Of a stretch of DNA of 64,000 bases, positions 13,613-26,513 are shown one piece after another (position 1 is the stretch's first letter; each line of letters begins with the position of its first letter). The translations under genes and the position numbers were made by a program. The stretch covers positions 74,466 to 138,465 of the forward strand of contig WSUB01000057.1 of assembly GCA_019633425.1 (NCBI GenBank). Reading direction: 5' to 3'. Source of the stretch: Tulasnella sp. 424 (Eukaryota > Basidiomycota > Agaricomycetes > Cantharellales > Tulasnellaceae). Below the pieces are notes generated by a model, which had not been told where the DNA came from, ran no database searches, and saw nothing but the letters and a program-made list of their open reading frames with translations.

Positions 13613-16600
13613 CTAGTGAGGCCTGCTTGGGTTCCTGGCGAGGATAGCGCCGGACTGGGAGGCTTGGATACTGGCGAACCTCGTAAGCTCGTTGGGGGCC
13701 ATCTTGGGGGCGTTGGTGCCAAAGCCGACCTTGCGGGCAGCGCGGCGGATGAAGCTGACACGGTTGGAGTAGAGGGACTCGTGGAGGGAAGCAGCGCGAG
13801 ACTGGGTGCGGGCGAGAGGAACGCCGCCGTGAGCCTGTTCAGCAACCATCTCGGCAACCTGGCGGGCCTTGCGCTCGCGGAGAGACTTGATGATCGTAGC
13901 CTTCATAGCGAACTTGATAAGGTCGAGAGGCAAGAACCAGATGATGTTCTGAATAGGATATGTTATTAGTATATGTGACGTATGGTAAAAGAAAACTATA
14001 ACGTACCCAGACCCAGACGATACCAATCCAGCCACCAGAGATAGCACGGATCTGAGTGAAGCCCCAGTTGGCGTAGGCAGCGATGATCGAGGAGATGAGC
14101 TGAGCGACGCAGAAGGCGCAGAGCAAAGCAGTCGAGGGACGCTCCATGAAGAACCAGCCGTGCGAACGAGTAACGAAGATAAGAGCCTGCGAGATGATGG
14201 CAACTTGGAGGTAGATGATCATGTGAATCTCGTAGTCGTTAGCGTCCTTGCGGCTTCCAGCTTGACCCTGAGTGAGCGAAACGCCGAACTTGTCCTCGAA
14301 GAAGGTAGTCTCGACGATGACGATCATGAAGATGATACTAACGCGGGAGAGTGAGCACCGGAGTAATAAGGCAAGAAAAGTTGGCACTTACGTCGACAAA
14401 GTGAGGTAGAGACCGTAAGCGACAGCGAAAGCGAAGATCTCAGCCAAGTCCCAGGAGTCAGGAGTGTTCGAGGGCAAGACACGGTCGACGGAGAGAGTCA
14501 TGATGGTACCGTCGTTGAGAAGGGCAATGATCAGGACCATGAATGGCGGGAAGTCGAACTTGTAGGCGAAGGCGAGGATACCGAAGCACACGACGATACG
14601 GATGGTGACAGCGCAGGCGTAGATCGAGTAGTTGCGCATACGTTGGAAGATGATACGAGATCCGCGGATGGCATGGACGATGGTAGACAGACCGGGTTCA
14701 GTCAAGACGATATCAGCAGCACCACGAGCGGCATCAGTAGCACCCTCGACGGCGATACCGACGTTGGCACGGGAGAGAGCGGGAGCGTCGTTGGCACCAT
14801 CACCAGTCATAGCGCAAAGATGTCCAAGACCTTGGAGACTAAAAAGGAAGTAAAAATCAGCACGAGCCCGTCGAAAATGCTTTATTCGAGAAAACTCACC
14901 GCTTGACAATCTCGTACTTGTGCTCGGGGAAGACACCAGCGAAACCATCGGCATCCATGATCATTTCGTCCAAAGTAGCGTGCTTGCTGCCGGGAGCGGG
15001 TCCTTCCTTGAGCACCTTGGCGGGGTACATGTGGTCACCGAGACCGAGACGACGGCCAGTTTCCTTAGCAATAGCGAGCTGATCACCGGTAACCATCTTG
15101 ACCTTGATTCCGAGAGCGAGGGCATCATCGATAGTCTGCTTGGTATCGTCACGGGGAGGATCGAAGATGGCGAGAAGACCGATGAGTTCGAAGCCATTGC
15201 CTTCACCCTCGTGATCGTCGTGGTCGAGTTCCTCGTAAGCGACGGCCAAAGCACGGAGACCACGGGTGGCGAATTCCTCAACGTCAGCCTCGAGACGGTT
15301 CTCAATATCGTCGGTCTTGTTGCGGGTGCAGAGTTCGATGATCTTGCCGGTCATACCCTTGGTAACACGCTTGAGACGGCCAGAAGACTCCTCGCGGTAG
15401 GTGATTTCGGTACGCTTATCGACGGGGTTGAAGGGCTTGAAATCGACGAGTTTGATACCAGCGCGGGCCTTCTTGGGGTCGTCAAGCATGCCAACAACGC
15501 AAGCATCGATGGCGTCCTGGTTCTCGGTACGGGAAGCATAGGCGGCGAGGAGCATGACATCATCGGGGGAGAAGGGGCCGTAGGTCTTGATGAGCTGCTT
15601 GTCGATGGTAAGCTTGTTGGTGGTGAGGGTACCGGTCTTGTCGGAGCAGAGGATGGTGACACCAGCCAACTCCTCAATAGCGGTAATACGGGTGACGATG
15701 GCCTTGTGCTTGGCGAGTTGCTGAGCACCGACGGCGAGAGTGACGGACAAGACAGTGGGCATGGCAATGGGGATACCACCAATGAGCAAGACGAGGATGT
15801 TGTCGAGACCACGACGGTAGGAGTAGTGGAAGGCCGGGTAGAGGATGACGATTTCGAGAAGGACGAAGATACCGATGGCGATCAAGCAGAAAGAACCGAT
15901 TTGGGCGAGAATCTTTTGCAAGTGACCGGTGGTATCGTCGTCTTGACCGACGAGGGAAGCAGCGCGACCGAAGAAAGTGTTGGCACCAGTGGCGATAACG
16001 ACACCCTCAGCTTCACCAGCCTTGCAAGTAGAACCGCTAGAAATTGAAGTTCGCGTTAAGAACGGCTTTTCGCACGAAAAGGCGATAATCGGAGGACTCA
16101 CGAGAAGCACTGGTCGCCGGCCTTCTTGGAACTGGGGAGGGACTCGCCAGTAAGAGCAGCCTGGTCGATTGACACGTTGACGGCCTCAGTCAAGCGGCAG
16201 TCTGCGGGAACGACGTCTCCGATCTTGAAAGCAATCATGTCACCGGGGACCAAGTTGGCCGATTCGATTTCCTGCCATTTGCCGTTGCGCTTGACACGGG
16301 CCTTGGGAGCCAACGAGTCCATAAGAGCCTTGACAGCGTTACCGGCACCACGTTCCTCGTAGAAACCGATGGAGGAGTTGATGAGGAGAAGGGTGACGAT
16401 ACCGACGAAATCTTGCCAGTCAGGAGCGCGGCCTCCACCGTTGGAGAGAGCGATAGCGACGAGGGCAGCGGCTTCCATGACCCAGGAGAGGGGGTTCCAC
16501 ATGAAAGAAAGGAACTACATGGCCATCGTTCGTAAGTTTCCAGAATTCTCCTGCAGAAGATGGGTATGAGCGCCACCAACCTGAAGGAAAGGATTCTGTT

Positions 16601-17355
16601 CCTCGTTCTCGAGCTTGTTGGGACCGAAGAGGCCGAGACGGCGGTTGGCCTCCTCATCGTCGAGACCTTCCTCCGTAACTTGCAGGAGAGCGAAAACGTC
16701 CTCGATGACGATGGTTTCTAGATCGACCTTTTCCTTGTCGTACAAGTCTTCGGCCTTGAGCTCAATCTAGAAGAAAAACGTGGTGGGAAAAAAAGACGCG
16801 GGATGGTCAGGAACCAAATAAAGACACGGGCAACGCGGGGCGTTCCGGTCCGAGTCCGAATACCCCGTTTTGCTCGGGCTGCACTTTCAACCTCGGGGCC
16901 TCACTCGAATGAGAGTGAGAAGAGGACTGAGGAGTGCTCGTGCCCCTGATGATTGTGCAGTGGCGTAGGGAGGGACTCGGACCAAGAACAAAGCGAAAGT
17001 CTAGCTTACCTGGTTCATATCAACTTTGGCGTCTGTTTGAACGCGACACGAGAAGAAAACGAAAAGTTAGCAATGAACAGATAAGACATGCACTACGTTC
17101 AGCGCGCAGGAGAATGCATTGTGAAAATGCAGTGCAATCTCCGCCAGAGTGTTGGACTCGGGGGGAGATTTGAACGCGGACCGATGCTCGACCAAACGCG
17201 CTGAAGAGTGGCACAAACGAGAAAAACTTACGAGTCGCTTTGTGAGTCTCCTCTCCAAAGTCCTTGTACTCTCTCTTCTTCGGGGCATTGTCTTGCTGCT
17301 CGATCTCGCCACCAGGGGCGGGACCGGCCTCCTTCTCGACCTTTGGGTCGGCCAT
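13613..17355 (-). CDS. PMA1: Plasma-membrane proton-pumping ATPase (P3A type)
   Basis: This pump exports protons using ATP and sets the membrane potential and cytosolic pH. Eight exons (complement of 17232-17355, 17010-17032, 16581-16766, 16102-16514, 14900-16036, 14392-14838, 14007-14337, 13613-13948) sum to 2997 bases, or 998 aa. The start [16 protein letters not shown] leads to an acidic N-terminus. The cation-ATPase N domain ([20 protein letters not shown]) and actuator domain ([17 protein letters not shown]) follow. The phosphorylation site is [14 protein letters not shown], with nucleotide-binding KGMTGKII and the hinge [12 protein letters not shown]. Ten transmembrane segments are expected. 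The C-terminal regulatory tail follows [16 protein letters not shown] and is Ser/Arg-rich with ARTQSR and FIRRAARK. Exon 2 is only 23 nt and lies between long introns of 199 and 243 bp. The nearest convincing gene upstream is over 6 kb away. Confidence 0.97.
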
Positions 17356-17399
17356 AAGGATAAGATGAAGGGCGGGAAGAGTTTGTTAGAGACGCTTTT

Positions 17400-17567
17400 T
17401 GAAAGGAGAACGCCGCCGACGACGGGGAGGAGAGGGAGGGGGAAAGAGGAGAAGGGGAGAGAGGACCGGAGGAGGAGGAGAGGATGAGAGGGAGAGGGAG
17501 AGAGGTGGGTGTGTTGGAATGGGATCCAAGTTGTGGGACGACTGGGTTGGAGGGAGGAATCTATATA
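17400..17567 (-). promoter_or_regulatory. PMA1 promoter: TATA box and pyrimidine-rich leader
   Basis: On the PMA1 sense strand a TATA box (TATATAG, plus positions 17561-17567) lies about 205 bp before the ATG. It is followed by a long, almost pure pyrimidine tract (purine on the plus strand, about 17400-17515). CT-rich blocks directly before the transcription start are a known mark of strongly expressed fungal genes, which fits a pump that is usually one of the most abundant membrane proteins. Confidence 0.5.
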
Positions 17568-20500
17568 CGCTCTCCAACCAACTCCGCGTGGACAAATCAG
17601 ATCCAAATAACAACAACTTTTTCCACAGATCCCCGCAAAATCTTTCACACTGAACCCTTCCGGCCAAAGAGTGGGGGCCATGGTCAAAACATGATCAGGT
17701 CATCAAACACCGGCTATCTTGGATACTCCTCGGCCGTTGCGCCGCCCGAAACGATTTCCTTACGCTCACCAGCACTACATCATAGCTGCACCCGATTGCC
17801 GAACGCCTGCCCTTCGCTCCAAAACGTCCGTACGACCTCGGATTTTGTAAGCGAAGGTTGCCCCTTGATGACCATGCCGCCCAGAACCTCGTCTTCGGCC
17901 ACGCCCAATTCAGACACATTAGTGCCCTTGAAAGTAACGCCATTCTACTAGCTAGTTACTTATTCACCCCATACTGCGGATCGGGCGTCTACGTTGAGAT
18001 TTGGACTTGGAAGTGTTTGGCAGTTTGCGGTCACCGCGGTGCCATGGGAATGACCTCATGGACTATTATTATATCTGATCACCATTCGCGCTCCATCTTC
18101 TGCCAATATTAGCAGAGGACCTAAACTTGAATGAAAAAAATCACAAGTAAAGATTCTCTTTTTCCTCTGTCAAACCTGTAGGCCATATGCTTCCCATCGG
18201 CCGTGAGAGACCGTGACCCCCCCTTGCCCACAACGCCCATCTGCTCGAACCCTACGTTCTTGGCAAATCCCCTTAGCGAGATGGTATTCCATTGAGAGCT
18301 GCCAAGGTACCCTGTCCGACGACTGGTGTTCACAATGATCCATCCATATGAATCCACAATGCAAATCCTGGTAGTCCCAAGGTAAATTGTATTCATCGCA
18401 CGCAGTCCCCTAAGCTGGTAAATATTTATTTCAGCTGGGTCCATACCTCCCACCCTTCTGACATCGCGGGATCAACAACGTGCACCATAACCCAAATTTG
18501 GAAACAGATCTCCCAGACCAGGCCTGCGCTTGACGGTGCGAAGGCGAAGCTAGCGGAGGGAGACTAGAAAAAAAACGAAGAGAACAAAAATCCCAGAACG
18601 CGTTTGCAAATTATTTTTGTGCACAATTTCTTCTTATCTCCGTTCGTTGCCAAGAGCTACGCTGATCATCCTGAGAGAATGCTATCGTAATAGGAAAAGT
18701 ACAGTGGTTGCGAAGTCCTTGCTGCGCGAACTCTTCGGAAGCGCCGCCGTCTCCGTCGTCTCCGCGCTATTTCACTTCGAGGTCAATCCCTGACCACTTT
18801 CTTCGTATATGAAGTGCCCGCCTTTCTCTTCTCCCGTACCGCCACTTCTATTCATCCTGCCCACTTCTTTTTTGCAAAAGACCCCGTCACTTTACACCCA
18901 GTGGCATGACTGCGGAATCCGTTGGCGGTTGCGCTGGAAAGCCATGGTGGTCAACGAAACACGGGCGACATGGGCGTACCAAGCACGTCCATTTAGCCCA
19001 TTTGAGAGCTCTTGGCATCACCTCTCCATGCGCCCTTTCTTCACCTTTGCGTTAGAGCTGGCAGCCCTCTCGGTTTCGTCCGGTCAAAGTCCCGCCGGGT
19101 CTGATGGGCGATCGCCAAGCCACAAGTCGGATTGGGCCCATGGAGATAGTCCACGCGGAGACTTCCATCCCTCGCCAAGTACGAAGAGACTACCGACGCA
19201 AAATCCACTTGGCCCACTTGCATCATTTCTCCCTCCTATGAGCAGTAGGGGGCTAGTTGACTTATAAGATACAAGAAGGAACCAGCTCCAATGGGTTAAC
19301 GTTAACGAAGTGCTCCGCCATCTATCAACTCCTCAATATGGGTTCTGATAGATAAGAACCCTCGTTAATTACGAAAGAACTTTGTTTTTATTCCTCCCCT
19401 GGCTGAGGTCGATAACGCACACGTTCGTTTCTTCTTCAAAGGTGGGTTAGCGTTGCTCACAAAAGCTGCCGTTATCGCATGCAAGCCTCCGAGGCAGAGG
19501 TACAGGAACGCTGGGTGTTGTACAATTGGACTCGGGAGAAAATCTTAGTGCTTTGAAGCGAGTAGTAGATCAAATATCTCCTTTATTTCCAGTACAAATG
19601 ATTTGTTGGCGTTTCTTACTCGAGTAGTCGGCCCGCGAGTAGTGGCGGCCCACCTCTCTCGGGAATCGGGTTTGTTGCTTAGGTGAAAGGGAATGACGAA
19701 ATTTAGCACGGAAATCCCCACCCAAAAAAACGCGGCGCTATCGGACGTCCAGCCACCCGTTTCCGTTTCCGTCCTTTCGGGTTCAAAACAAAAGCCTTCC
19801 CTTCCGCCAATCATCGCACGATCAAAAACAAAACAAACAAATATAGAAAAAGCAGGCAGGGCTCGGACCCGTTACCCCCATGCGAATCAAAATAAATCGT
19901 TTCCAGGCCGGATTCGGAACGGAAGGGAAAAGGAATTCGACGAGAATCGAACGGATCTGCACTGTTTGGGCGGGTTAACGTAGATAGATCGCTTGGAACC
20001 CATCCCTCAGAACCTATTAGCCGCATCGGTTTTCAATGCACTACTTTCACCCTTTTTACCGCTTCACAGACATACATTGCCGTTCTGTTCAACTGGGTGT
20101 GTTCGGGAGTCGGCAAGGGTCGGGCGCGAAACTGTCAGAAAACTCCGCGTACAACCGACTGGCTTTCGGACTTCTTTCGGCTTACCTAAGAATGAGCATA
20201 TGCCACACCCCTCACGACCTTTCGGCAAGGCCGGCATCGTTGAGACTCTGGATTCTACGCTAGTAGCGTTGGTGACTTCTTTTTCTTACATACAGAGCGG
20301 ACAGTTCGAAGGCCGACGAGGACCCTTCGCTAGCGAATAACACTCAAATTTTTCATTGGTTGGGCGGGTCTTGGTCAAAGGGTCGGAGGCTATAATTAGA
20401 CGTTCCACCCGCGGTCTGGCCTCTGTCTCTCCCGCTCTTATCCCCGGGCCTTATGCTACGTCAGGAAGAAACCATAATCCTCACGGCCGGCCCCAACGCT

Positions 20501-23500
20501 CGCAACAACGGGGAGAGGGGATATTGAAGGCAAATGGATGACTCGGAGAGTCGACCGATCCGGTGGGGGCGGAGAGGAGTTCTTCCGCGCTCGTGCGGAC
20601 GCCGATTACTCACGATCGCTGGCCAGCAGCGGCCTGCTCTTGCCTCTCGGGTCATTTGCTCTTTGTCTTGCCCGTTCCGGTAAACCGCCCGCTCTATAAG
20701 TGGGCCATTGACCGAGTGAAATTTAGTCGTGCGGACCGGGTGCGAGTTTGCGTGCCGGGCCCATTTCTCTCGTAATTACGTATTGGCAGTCTTTTTTTAC
20801 GTTCCTGTTCTCGTTGCCCAATAGGGTGCTTGGGTGCATCGTCGGAACCTTAGCATATGCCCACTGGTACATTCGTTCCTCCTCTCTGGCTCCCCCCATC
20901 CCCAATCAACTGAGTCTGAAAAACACTAACGACTCGGAGTGTCGAATGATTGTGCACTAAAACGGACCTACCCTTTTTCTTTTTTTAACCTAGTCACCCG
21001 GCCTTCGGAGTTTGCGCGCGACACATCGCCTTCAGAAGACCTTACAGGCCTGACAAAATTTTTATCTCTAACCTCGTTTCGAAGAGTCACTAGGTCCGCG
21101 GAGAGGTTGGAAATTATCAGTATTTTTAGCCAGCCTGAGAACGGATTGGTCGAGGATTGAGCGATAGGAGACTCTTATACCGATCACTGTAGGGCTTAAG
21201 GACAAGCGGCAATCGGCACTCCGATTCTACATTTATTTCGATGCATGCCGAGGCGAGGCTTCCATGACTTTTTGAACATGATCTAAAATACGTATCATGA
21301 TCTGTGATATCCAAAGTACATATGCATTTTTCTTGTGTTGGGGAGACAAACCTTCGGGGGAGCTAGGACTGGCTCTCACTCGAACTACGCCGCATGTCAG
21401 GGACGGAGGCTCGGCGGTTCTCACCATCTCGGATCGGACCTGGAGTTCCGTATACAAGAGCATACCCGTATCGATCCTCCTGTGCATCCTGATGAAAGCT
21501 AGTACTGATCGCCGAAATCTGCTCTTGGCTACAGTTGTTTCGGCTTGCGAATAGCGAAGCTGTTTCGCATTCACTAGTTAGGAACCGGTTACCATGAGGT
21601 TCGGGTATCTGCAGCATGCTCAAGCTTTTTCATTCTCCCCAGGTTTTCTGCGATTGGCCGTACGTCGCAAGCGAGCGAGTACCTTCACCGTTACCTTGCA
21701 CGACCGGCTCGCTGTTGGCAACACCGTCCGCGGCATGTACATAGATAAGCGGCGGGCAGACACCGGTGATTTTAGGCGCTCATCGTATCTACGTCATAAT
21801 TCCCATTGGCAGCAGAATTCAACTTGCACCAAGGGGGCACGGTGCACGATTGACCATCGCCTGGATAATATCTTCCTCCGGGTCTCGAGCCTCTCTCCTA
21901 TGGGGCATCAAATCGTCCAATGGCCTGCAAAGCACTGACAAGCACTGGTTCGCTCCCACTCCGTGCGGCCCCGTCATCACCAGGGTCATGGGTGAGCACT
22001 TGACTAACCTTCCCAACCAATGGGCTGCCATCTGTTTGCTCAGCACTCAATACATCCCGAAGAGCAATTGGAGGAGGGGGAACTTTTTCCGCCTGGGCGC
22101 GCATTTGACCCACATTCATGACTTGCATTTTTGGTCCGCCCGCATAACCAAGGGAGAAAAGATAGTTTGATGACCGAACTCAAGTGAGAAATCCGATTGA
22201 GCTACGTTGCGAGAAGTTGTTTTATACCCCGCATCCTACTATGCTCCTAGTAAAGGCGTCCGCCGTCCCGGCCAGCCGTGGCATCCCACCTTCCACACGT
22301 GGACGCAGTCCAATAATGCAGCATCCCGTTCATCCAAGCTATACCCGACCGACAAGCTTCATCCGAACCAAGGCCTTATTCCCTCTTTCCTTGCTCGATG
22401 TGCGGGGAGGGAAGCCAAGAGTCGCCGTGGGTAAGTTTGAGGCTTCTCCGCATGAAAATCTCAGGTTCGGGGAGTCGTGTGCTCCCAATTCGTCCTCCCC
22501 GCCCGACGTGTCAGTTCGATTGTTATCTTATCTGATAGCCTGAAAGGAGAAGTCTTTCCAGCAAGCTTGGCTGGGAGTAACCTTCCACGTTTGCCTGTCG
22601 ATCGGGGCAATGATCTTTTCACCGGCAACCCGTTTGGTCTTACTCACTGCATAGAAAAGCAGTACTGACAGAGGTCGAAATAAAGGCTTGCTGCAGAGAC
22701 GATTGGTACTGTCTTTGGGCGCGATTCTGAGTTACACGGGTGGCTGATGCAACCGAGAATGCTCCTACATGACATGGCTTTCGAAGCAAGTCTCGCTGAA
22801 TCCTGTCCTCCCAAGCGCAGGCCCCGCCATTACCTTGAAGCTTGTGCCCTCATTTCTTTGAGTAAGAGAGGGGATGCTACTGGGCGTGCCAGTAATTCCG
22901 AAGCAATATCCTTCTCGGAGAGGGCTGATTGGTTGAAGTCCAACCAGCCCGAAGCCCTGCAGTCAAAGACACGCGGAGAGCAAGGAAAATACGCAAGGTG
23001 TACCTGCAACTTGATCCTCTGATTTTTTTCTGCTTATGAGTAATAAAAGAAGAATCCAGCCATCTTAGACCTTGGTTCTGTCATCTAAGTCGCGTCATAT
23101 CCCTCACACCCCTTCCAATCGAAGGAGGTGCTAAACTTAGTGATTCGACCCGGTGTGGTGCCAAGGAAAAGGCCGTTCCAACACTGGTATCTCACCCACA
23201 GGTCCAAGTAAATCATATCAGGGTATCTCCGACTTGACGTTACTGTATGCGGGTATTACAATCTACGAACCCCGGCCAGTGAAGCGTTATCTTTCGGAGC
23301 GCTCCCAATGCATCTTGCATCGAATGTGGACTAAAACGCTTATTATCTGGAAGAACAGCCTAAGCTGTCCGATATGAGTGTCCGATATCTGAAGGAGATC
23401 CATGGTCTGACAAGGATTCCGTGAATGGGGTCCACTGGGTTAACGCGAAACAAAGCCTGCGCCAACGAACGACCACGGAGCCGAATTGGGACACATATCT

Positions 23501-23679
23501 TCATCCGCTCATTGTATAGCCCCTTCGGCTCCGCGGTGAGCTGAGCTGGATCATTCATTACCTTCTGAAGTTCATCAACCCCCTGCTGTGTCGGACTTGG
23601 GCGGACTGCAACTGCTGCTACGAGGCGGTGACTTCGGCCCGAGCTACGTGTAATCCGTCGGTGAGCATCAGAGCATTTT
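17568..23679. other. Gene-poor region of about 6.1 kb
   Basis: Apart from a weak minus-strand candidate at 18121-18453, I cannot support a gene here. Reading frames are short (152 codons or fewer), overlap on both strands and do not splice into anything recognisable. Examples are 18809-19267 plus, 21898-22128 minus and 22747-23022 plus. I see no long terminal repeat, transposase or reverse-transcriptase motif, and no tRNA. Part of the region should be the distal promoter of PMA1 and of the F-box gene at 23680. Long non-coding transcripts or decayed repeats are possible. Confidence 0.45.
18121..18453 (-). CDS. Weak candidate: DUF6593-like fragment, possibly a decayed gene
   Basis: A 110-codon frame opens with MGGMDPAEI and contains IYLGTTRICIVDSYGWIIV, NTISLRGFAKNVGF and SRSLTADGKHMAYR. 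This order (a strand-rich start, an I-x-LRG segment, then F/L-T-A-DG-K-x-Y-R-W) resembles by eye the basidiomycete DUF6593 fold. A possible splice from about 18182 to about 18097 would add RWSANGDQ, but a stop follows. Further downstream a frame ending at about 17780 (GVTFKGTNVSELGVAEDEVLGG...) looks coding, yet I cannot join it with a sensible intron. It may be a broken copy or chance. Confidence 0.25.
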   Translation of the reverse strand: MGGMDPAEINIYQLRGLRAMNTIYLGTTRICIVDSYGWIIVNTSRRTGYLGSSQWNTISLRGFAKNVGFEQMGVVGKGGSRSLTADGKHMAYRFDRGKRESLLVIFFIQV

Positions 23680-25647
23680 ATGTTGATGCTGAGCCTATCG
23701 AATGGGATGTGCGGTCTCGTCCTGAGCTGCTCCAGTAGCTCTTCGCCAACCCCAAACACTGACAAATTGATTCGAGCCGCCGACTCAAACCGATACCACC
23801 TTGCTCGCCGCCGAGAAATGATGAAACCGCCACGGAAGGAAGCGATCACCAAAGCTCTTGCCATTCTAATGGAAAGCATCAACGAGGAAAATGGGTCTCA
23901 GTTGCCATACGAGTCCGTGTCTCTTGGAACTGAAATCACAGAACATTTTACTTAGGCTCTTTCTTTTTGACTTCTATCCAGGGACACAGCTGCTTTCGAT
24001 TCGGCGTCACCCGAAACGCTCGCTGAGTTCGACAATGCGCTTAGCATAGCGAACTCCTCTCTCTCCCAATTTTTCAACGGGCTCATCGCCGATATTCGCT
24101 ATCGTCGGAATCGTCCCGTCCCCATTCATCAAATACCAGCGGAGGTTTTCACCACAATCGTAATATGTCTTACCAGCGACTATTCTCCCAAGGAGGGGGA
24201 ACGTGACATGCTGAACCTTATGGGCGTCAGTCGAAGATGGCGCGACATCATCCTCAACTCCCCTGAGTTGTGGACAAACATTCGATCCGACCACCCACCC
24301 GAACACGCCAAACTCATTATCGAACGTTCGAAGGCCCACCCGCTATCCCTCGACTGGAATACTTCACGATTCCATGACCTCGACTCCAATAACGAGGAGT
24401 TCCAGGGCACGCTAGAATTAGTAACCCGGAACAGCTCACGGCTCAGGTCAATAAAGGTCACTGTCGGTCGTGGAAGCCAGCAAACGCTGCGACGCCTTTT
24501 GGACTGCCCAAAGCCGAGGTTGGAGAGTCTGTACGTCGATTTGTGGCCAGAGGGGTTTGATGACGCACACGCACCAACGCGTCGGTTCATGCTCGCAGAG
24601 GGTACCCCACTCAAGGAGCTCGCACTGGACTTAGCGGGCCTCTTAGACTGGGACTCGCCGAGACTGTCAGGTCTACGAGTCTTTGAGCTCAGGAAACCCG
24701 CCAGTATACCCTCAATCAACCAAATCCTACTCATTTTGTCAACCTCTCCGCTTCTCGCGCAGCTGAAGCTCTGCGATTTCAATTCTCCAGCGGACATTCC
24801 CAGCGCCCGAACAGAAGAAACCAGCAGAGAACAGTTCATCGAACTTCCGCATCTCAAGGCGATTACCATCCGCAACCTTCCACCCTCATATGGTATCTCC
24901 GTCCTGTCGAGAATCCGTCCCAGATCCTGCGAGCACGTGGAGGTACTGGACTATGAGCCCAGCAGCGCAAACACTATGCCATGGGAGAAATTGTGGAGGG
25001 AAAGGAGTGATACAATGGGGGCATTGCTGCAACTTTCCAAGCTCTCCGATCCAACCCCGGCTGAAAACTCCAGACTCTCAATTTGGGTGCCCGAATTACA
25101 GGTTATTATCCAGAACTCCACACAGATAGGATCACACGATAGCAGGCTTTGGTTCGGACACGCTGATGCCCATCATGCCCTTGGGGTACTCGGCGAATTC
25201 TTCAGCGGTCCTGACTTCAAAATACCACCTCTCAGCCTACGACTCGAGGGGGCCCCTATTTGGAAACATAAGCAGCTTGACCTTCGCCAATGGAGTTGCT
25301 CTCTTGAAAGCCTGGAAGTCGAGGGAACTCATATGGCACGGGCTGTATACGAGGTATTGGGACAGCAGTTGCTTCTGGCGGACGGAACCATCAGCTGGAG
25401 TTGTCCTCGGCTATCATCTATCAGCCTGTTTTATGGATCTGACAGCAACGTGGACGAGGATGAAGAAATAGATGATGGAATGGCATTGCTGCTCGCTGTG
25501 CAGAAGCGGTGGTCAGGAGAACACGAAATACCTGCACTACCTCAGCCGAAACAATTCAGCGTATGGTGTCGTGAAGGAATATTCGCAAGCATCCAGTCGA
25601 GGGCAGAGGCGATCAAATCGATAGTCCCATCCTTTGAGATGAATTAG
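23680..25647 (+). CDS. F-box protein
   Basis: Two exons (23680-23912 and 23982-25647) sum to 1899 bases, or 632 aa. The F-box is at about residues 120-165: PVPIHQIPAEVFTTIVICL, then a short insert, then LNLMGVSRRWRDIILNSPELW. This is the standard pattern in which an N-terminal helix precedes the box and leucine-rich scoring repeats follow (for example LRRLLDCPKPRLESLYVDLW). Such proteins are substrate adaptors of SCF ubiquitin ligases and occur in large numbers in mushroom-forming fungi. The substrate is unknown. The start is uncertain: a later Met at 23818 would remove 46 residues. The intron (donor GTCCGT) was chosen because it keeps the frame and yields the usual DTAAFDSASPETL lead-in. Confidence 0.8.
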
Positions 25648-26513
25648 CTTAGGACGATGTACAAATTCCAGTTCATAGAGCTGGAGGTTTTGAAGGCTCA
25701 TTTTAGTTTTGTCTCTTCGGTCCAAAAGATGGGTGCTGCTTGATGGTGTCTAAGCTTGGTCGGCGACTTTCTCGAAGGGCACCGAAATCATCATTTCTCC
25801 ATATGCCACTTTATAGACGCTCCTGAACGAGGCAGGAAAGCCTGGAGGCCGCGCAGTGCTCCCCTAAGTGGCGCGGTGAGTGAAAATCTATCCCCCAGGT
25901 TCATATGAAAGAGCAGAGCAAACACATCTCCATACTTATTCCGCCCATCCATGCTAATACATTCGGGCCCGGGTTAGAGTGATATGCTCTTGTTGATCGG
26001 TGCTTACTCTCGTGACACCCAGCACTCGTTGTCGAAGAGATTTGTGGCATCAAAGTTGTACATGTCCTCATGATGTCCACGTTTCCTGGAGCCCTTCGAA
26101 TTCGACTTGGAATTACTGTGATTATCAAGTCGTCGAGACGCGTCGATTATTCTTACTTCTCGGCGCTGTCGTGGAAGCGATGTAAGTCGGTATCTTCGAC
26201 GAGCTTCTTGGGTGATTGATCCATCGACCTCCGAGTAGAGCTGAACCCAACTCCGCTGCCCCGGCACACGAGCCGTCGGTGGCAAGCTTTCGTCGCGGCG
26301 GGGTCGAGAAAAGATTTCCAACCGGCCGCCTTCTATTACAGTCCAAGGCATACATCTCGGCGCGCGGTGATTTTGTGCTGAACGACGGACAACCGCCCCG
26401 AGGTGTGTGCCCTGTGGCGTGGGTACCGATCAGCAATTCTGTCTCCAACCGGTCGCTCTTCTTTACTACCGAACCACTTCGCCTGCTCACTTCTCTTTTC
26501 TTGCTGATCAGCG
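25648..26513. other. Intergenic region between F-box gene and unknown gene
   Basis: These 866 bases hold the 3' end of the F-box transcript and the promoter of the gene at 26514. A pyrimidine-rich leader (about 26450-26505, CTTCTCTTTTCTTGC) precedes the ATG. Overlapping open frames on both strands (about 26004-26637) show no motif and look like chance. Confidence 0.5.

Noticed and set aside
14920..16047. A 375-codon plus-strand frame
   Set aside because: It is the antisense shadow of PMA1. Its Asp/Glu/Gly-rich, low-complexity content follows from the codon bias of the opposite strand.
18809..19267. 152-codon ORF with an ATG in the gene-poor region
   Set aside because: It has a Pro/Ser/Trp-rich random look, no domain, no introns and no leader. 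Chance is more likely.
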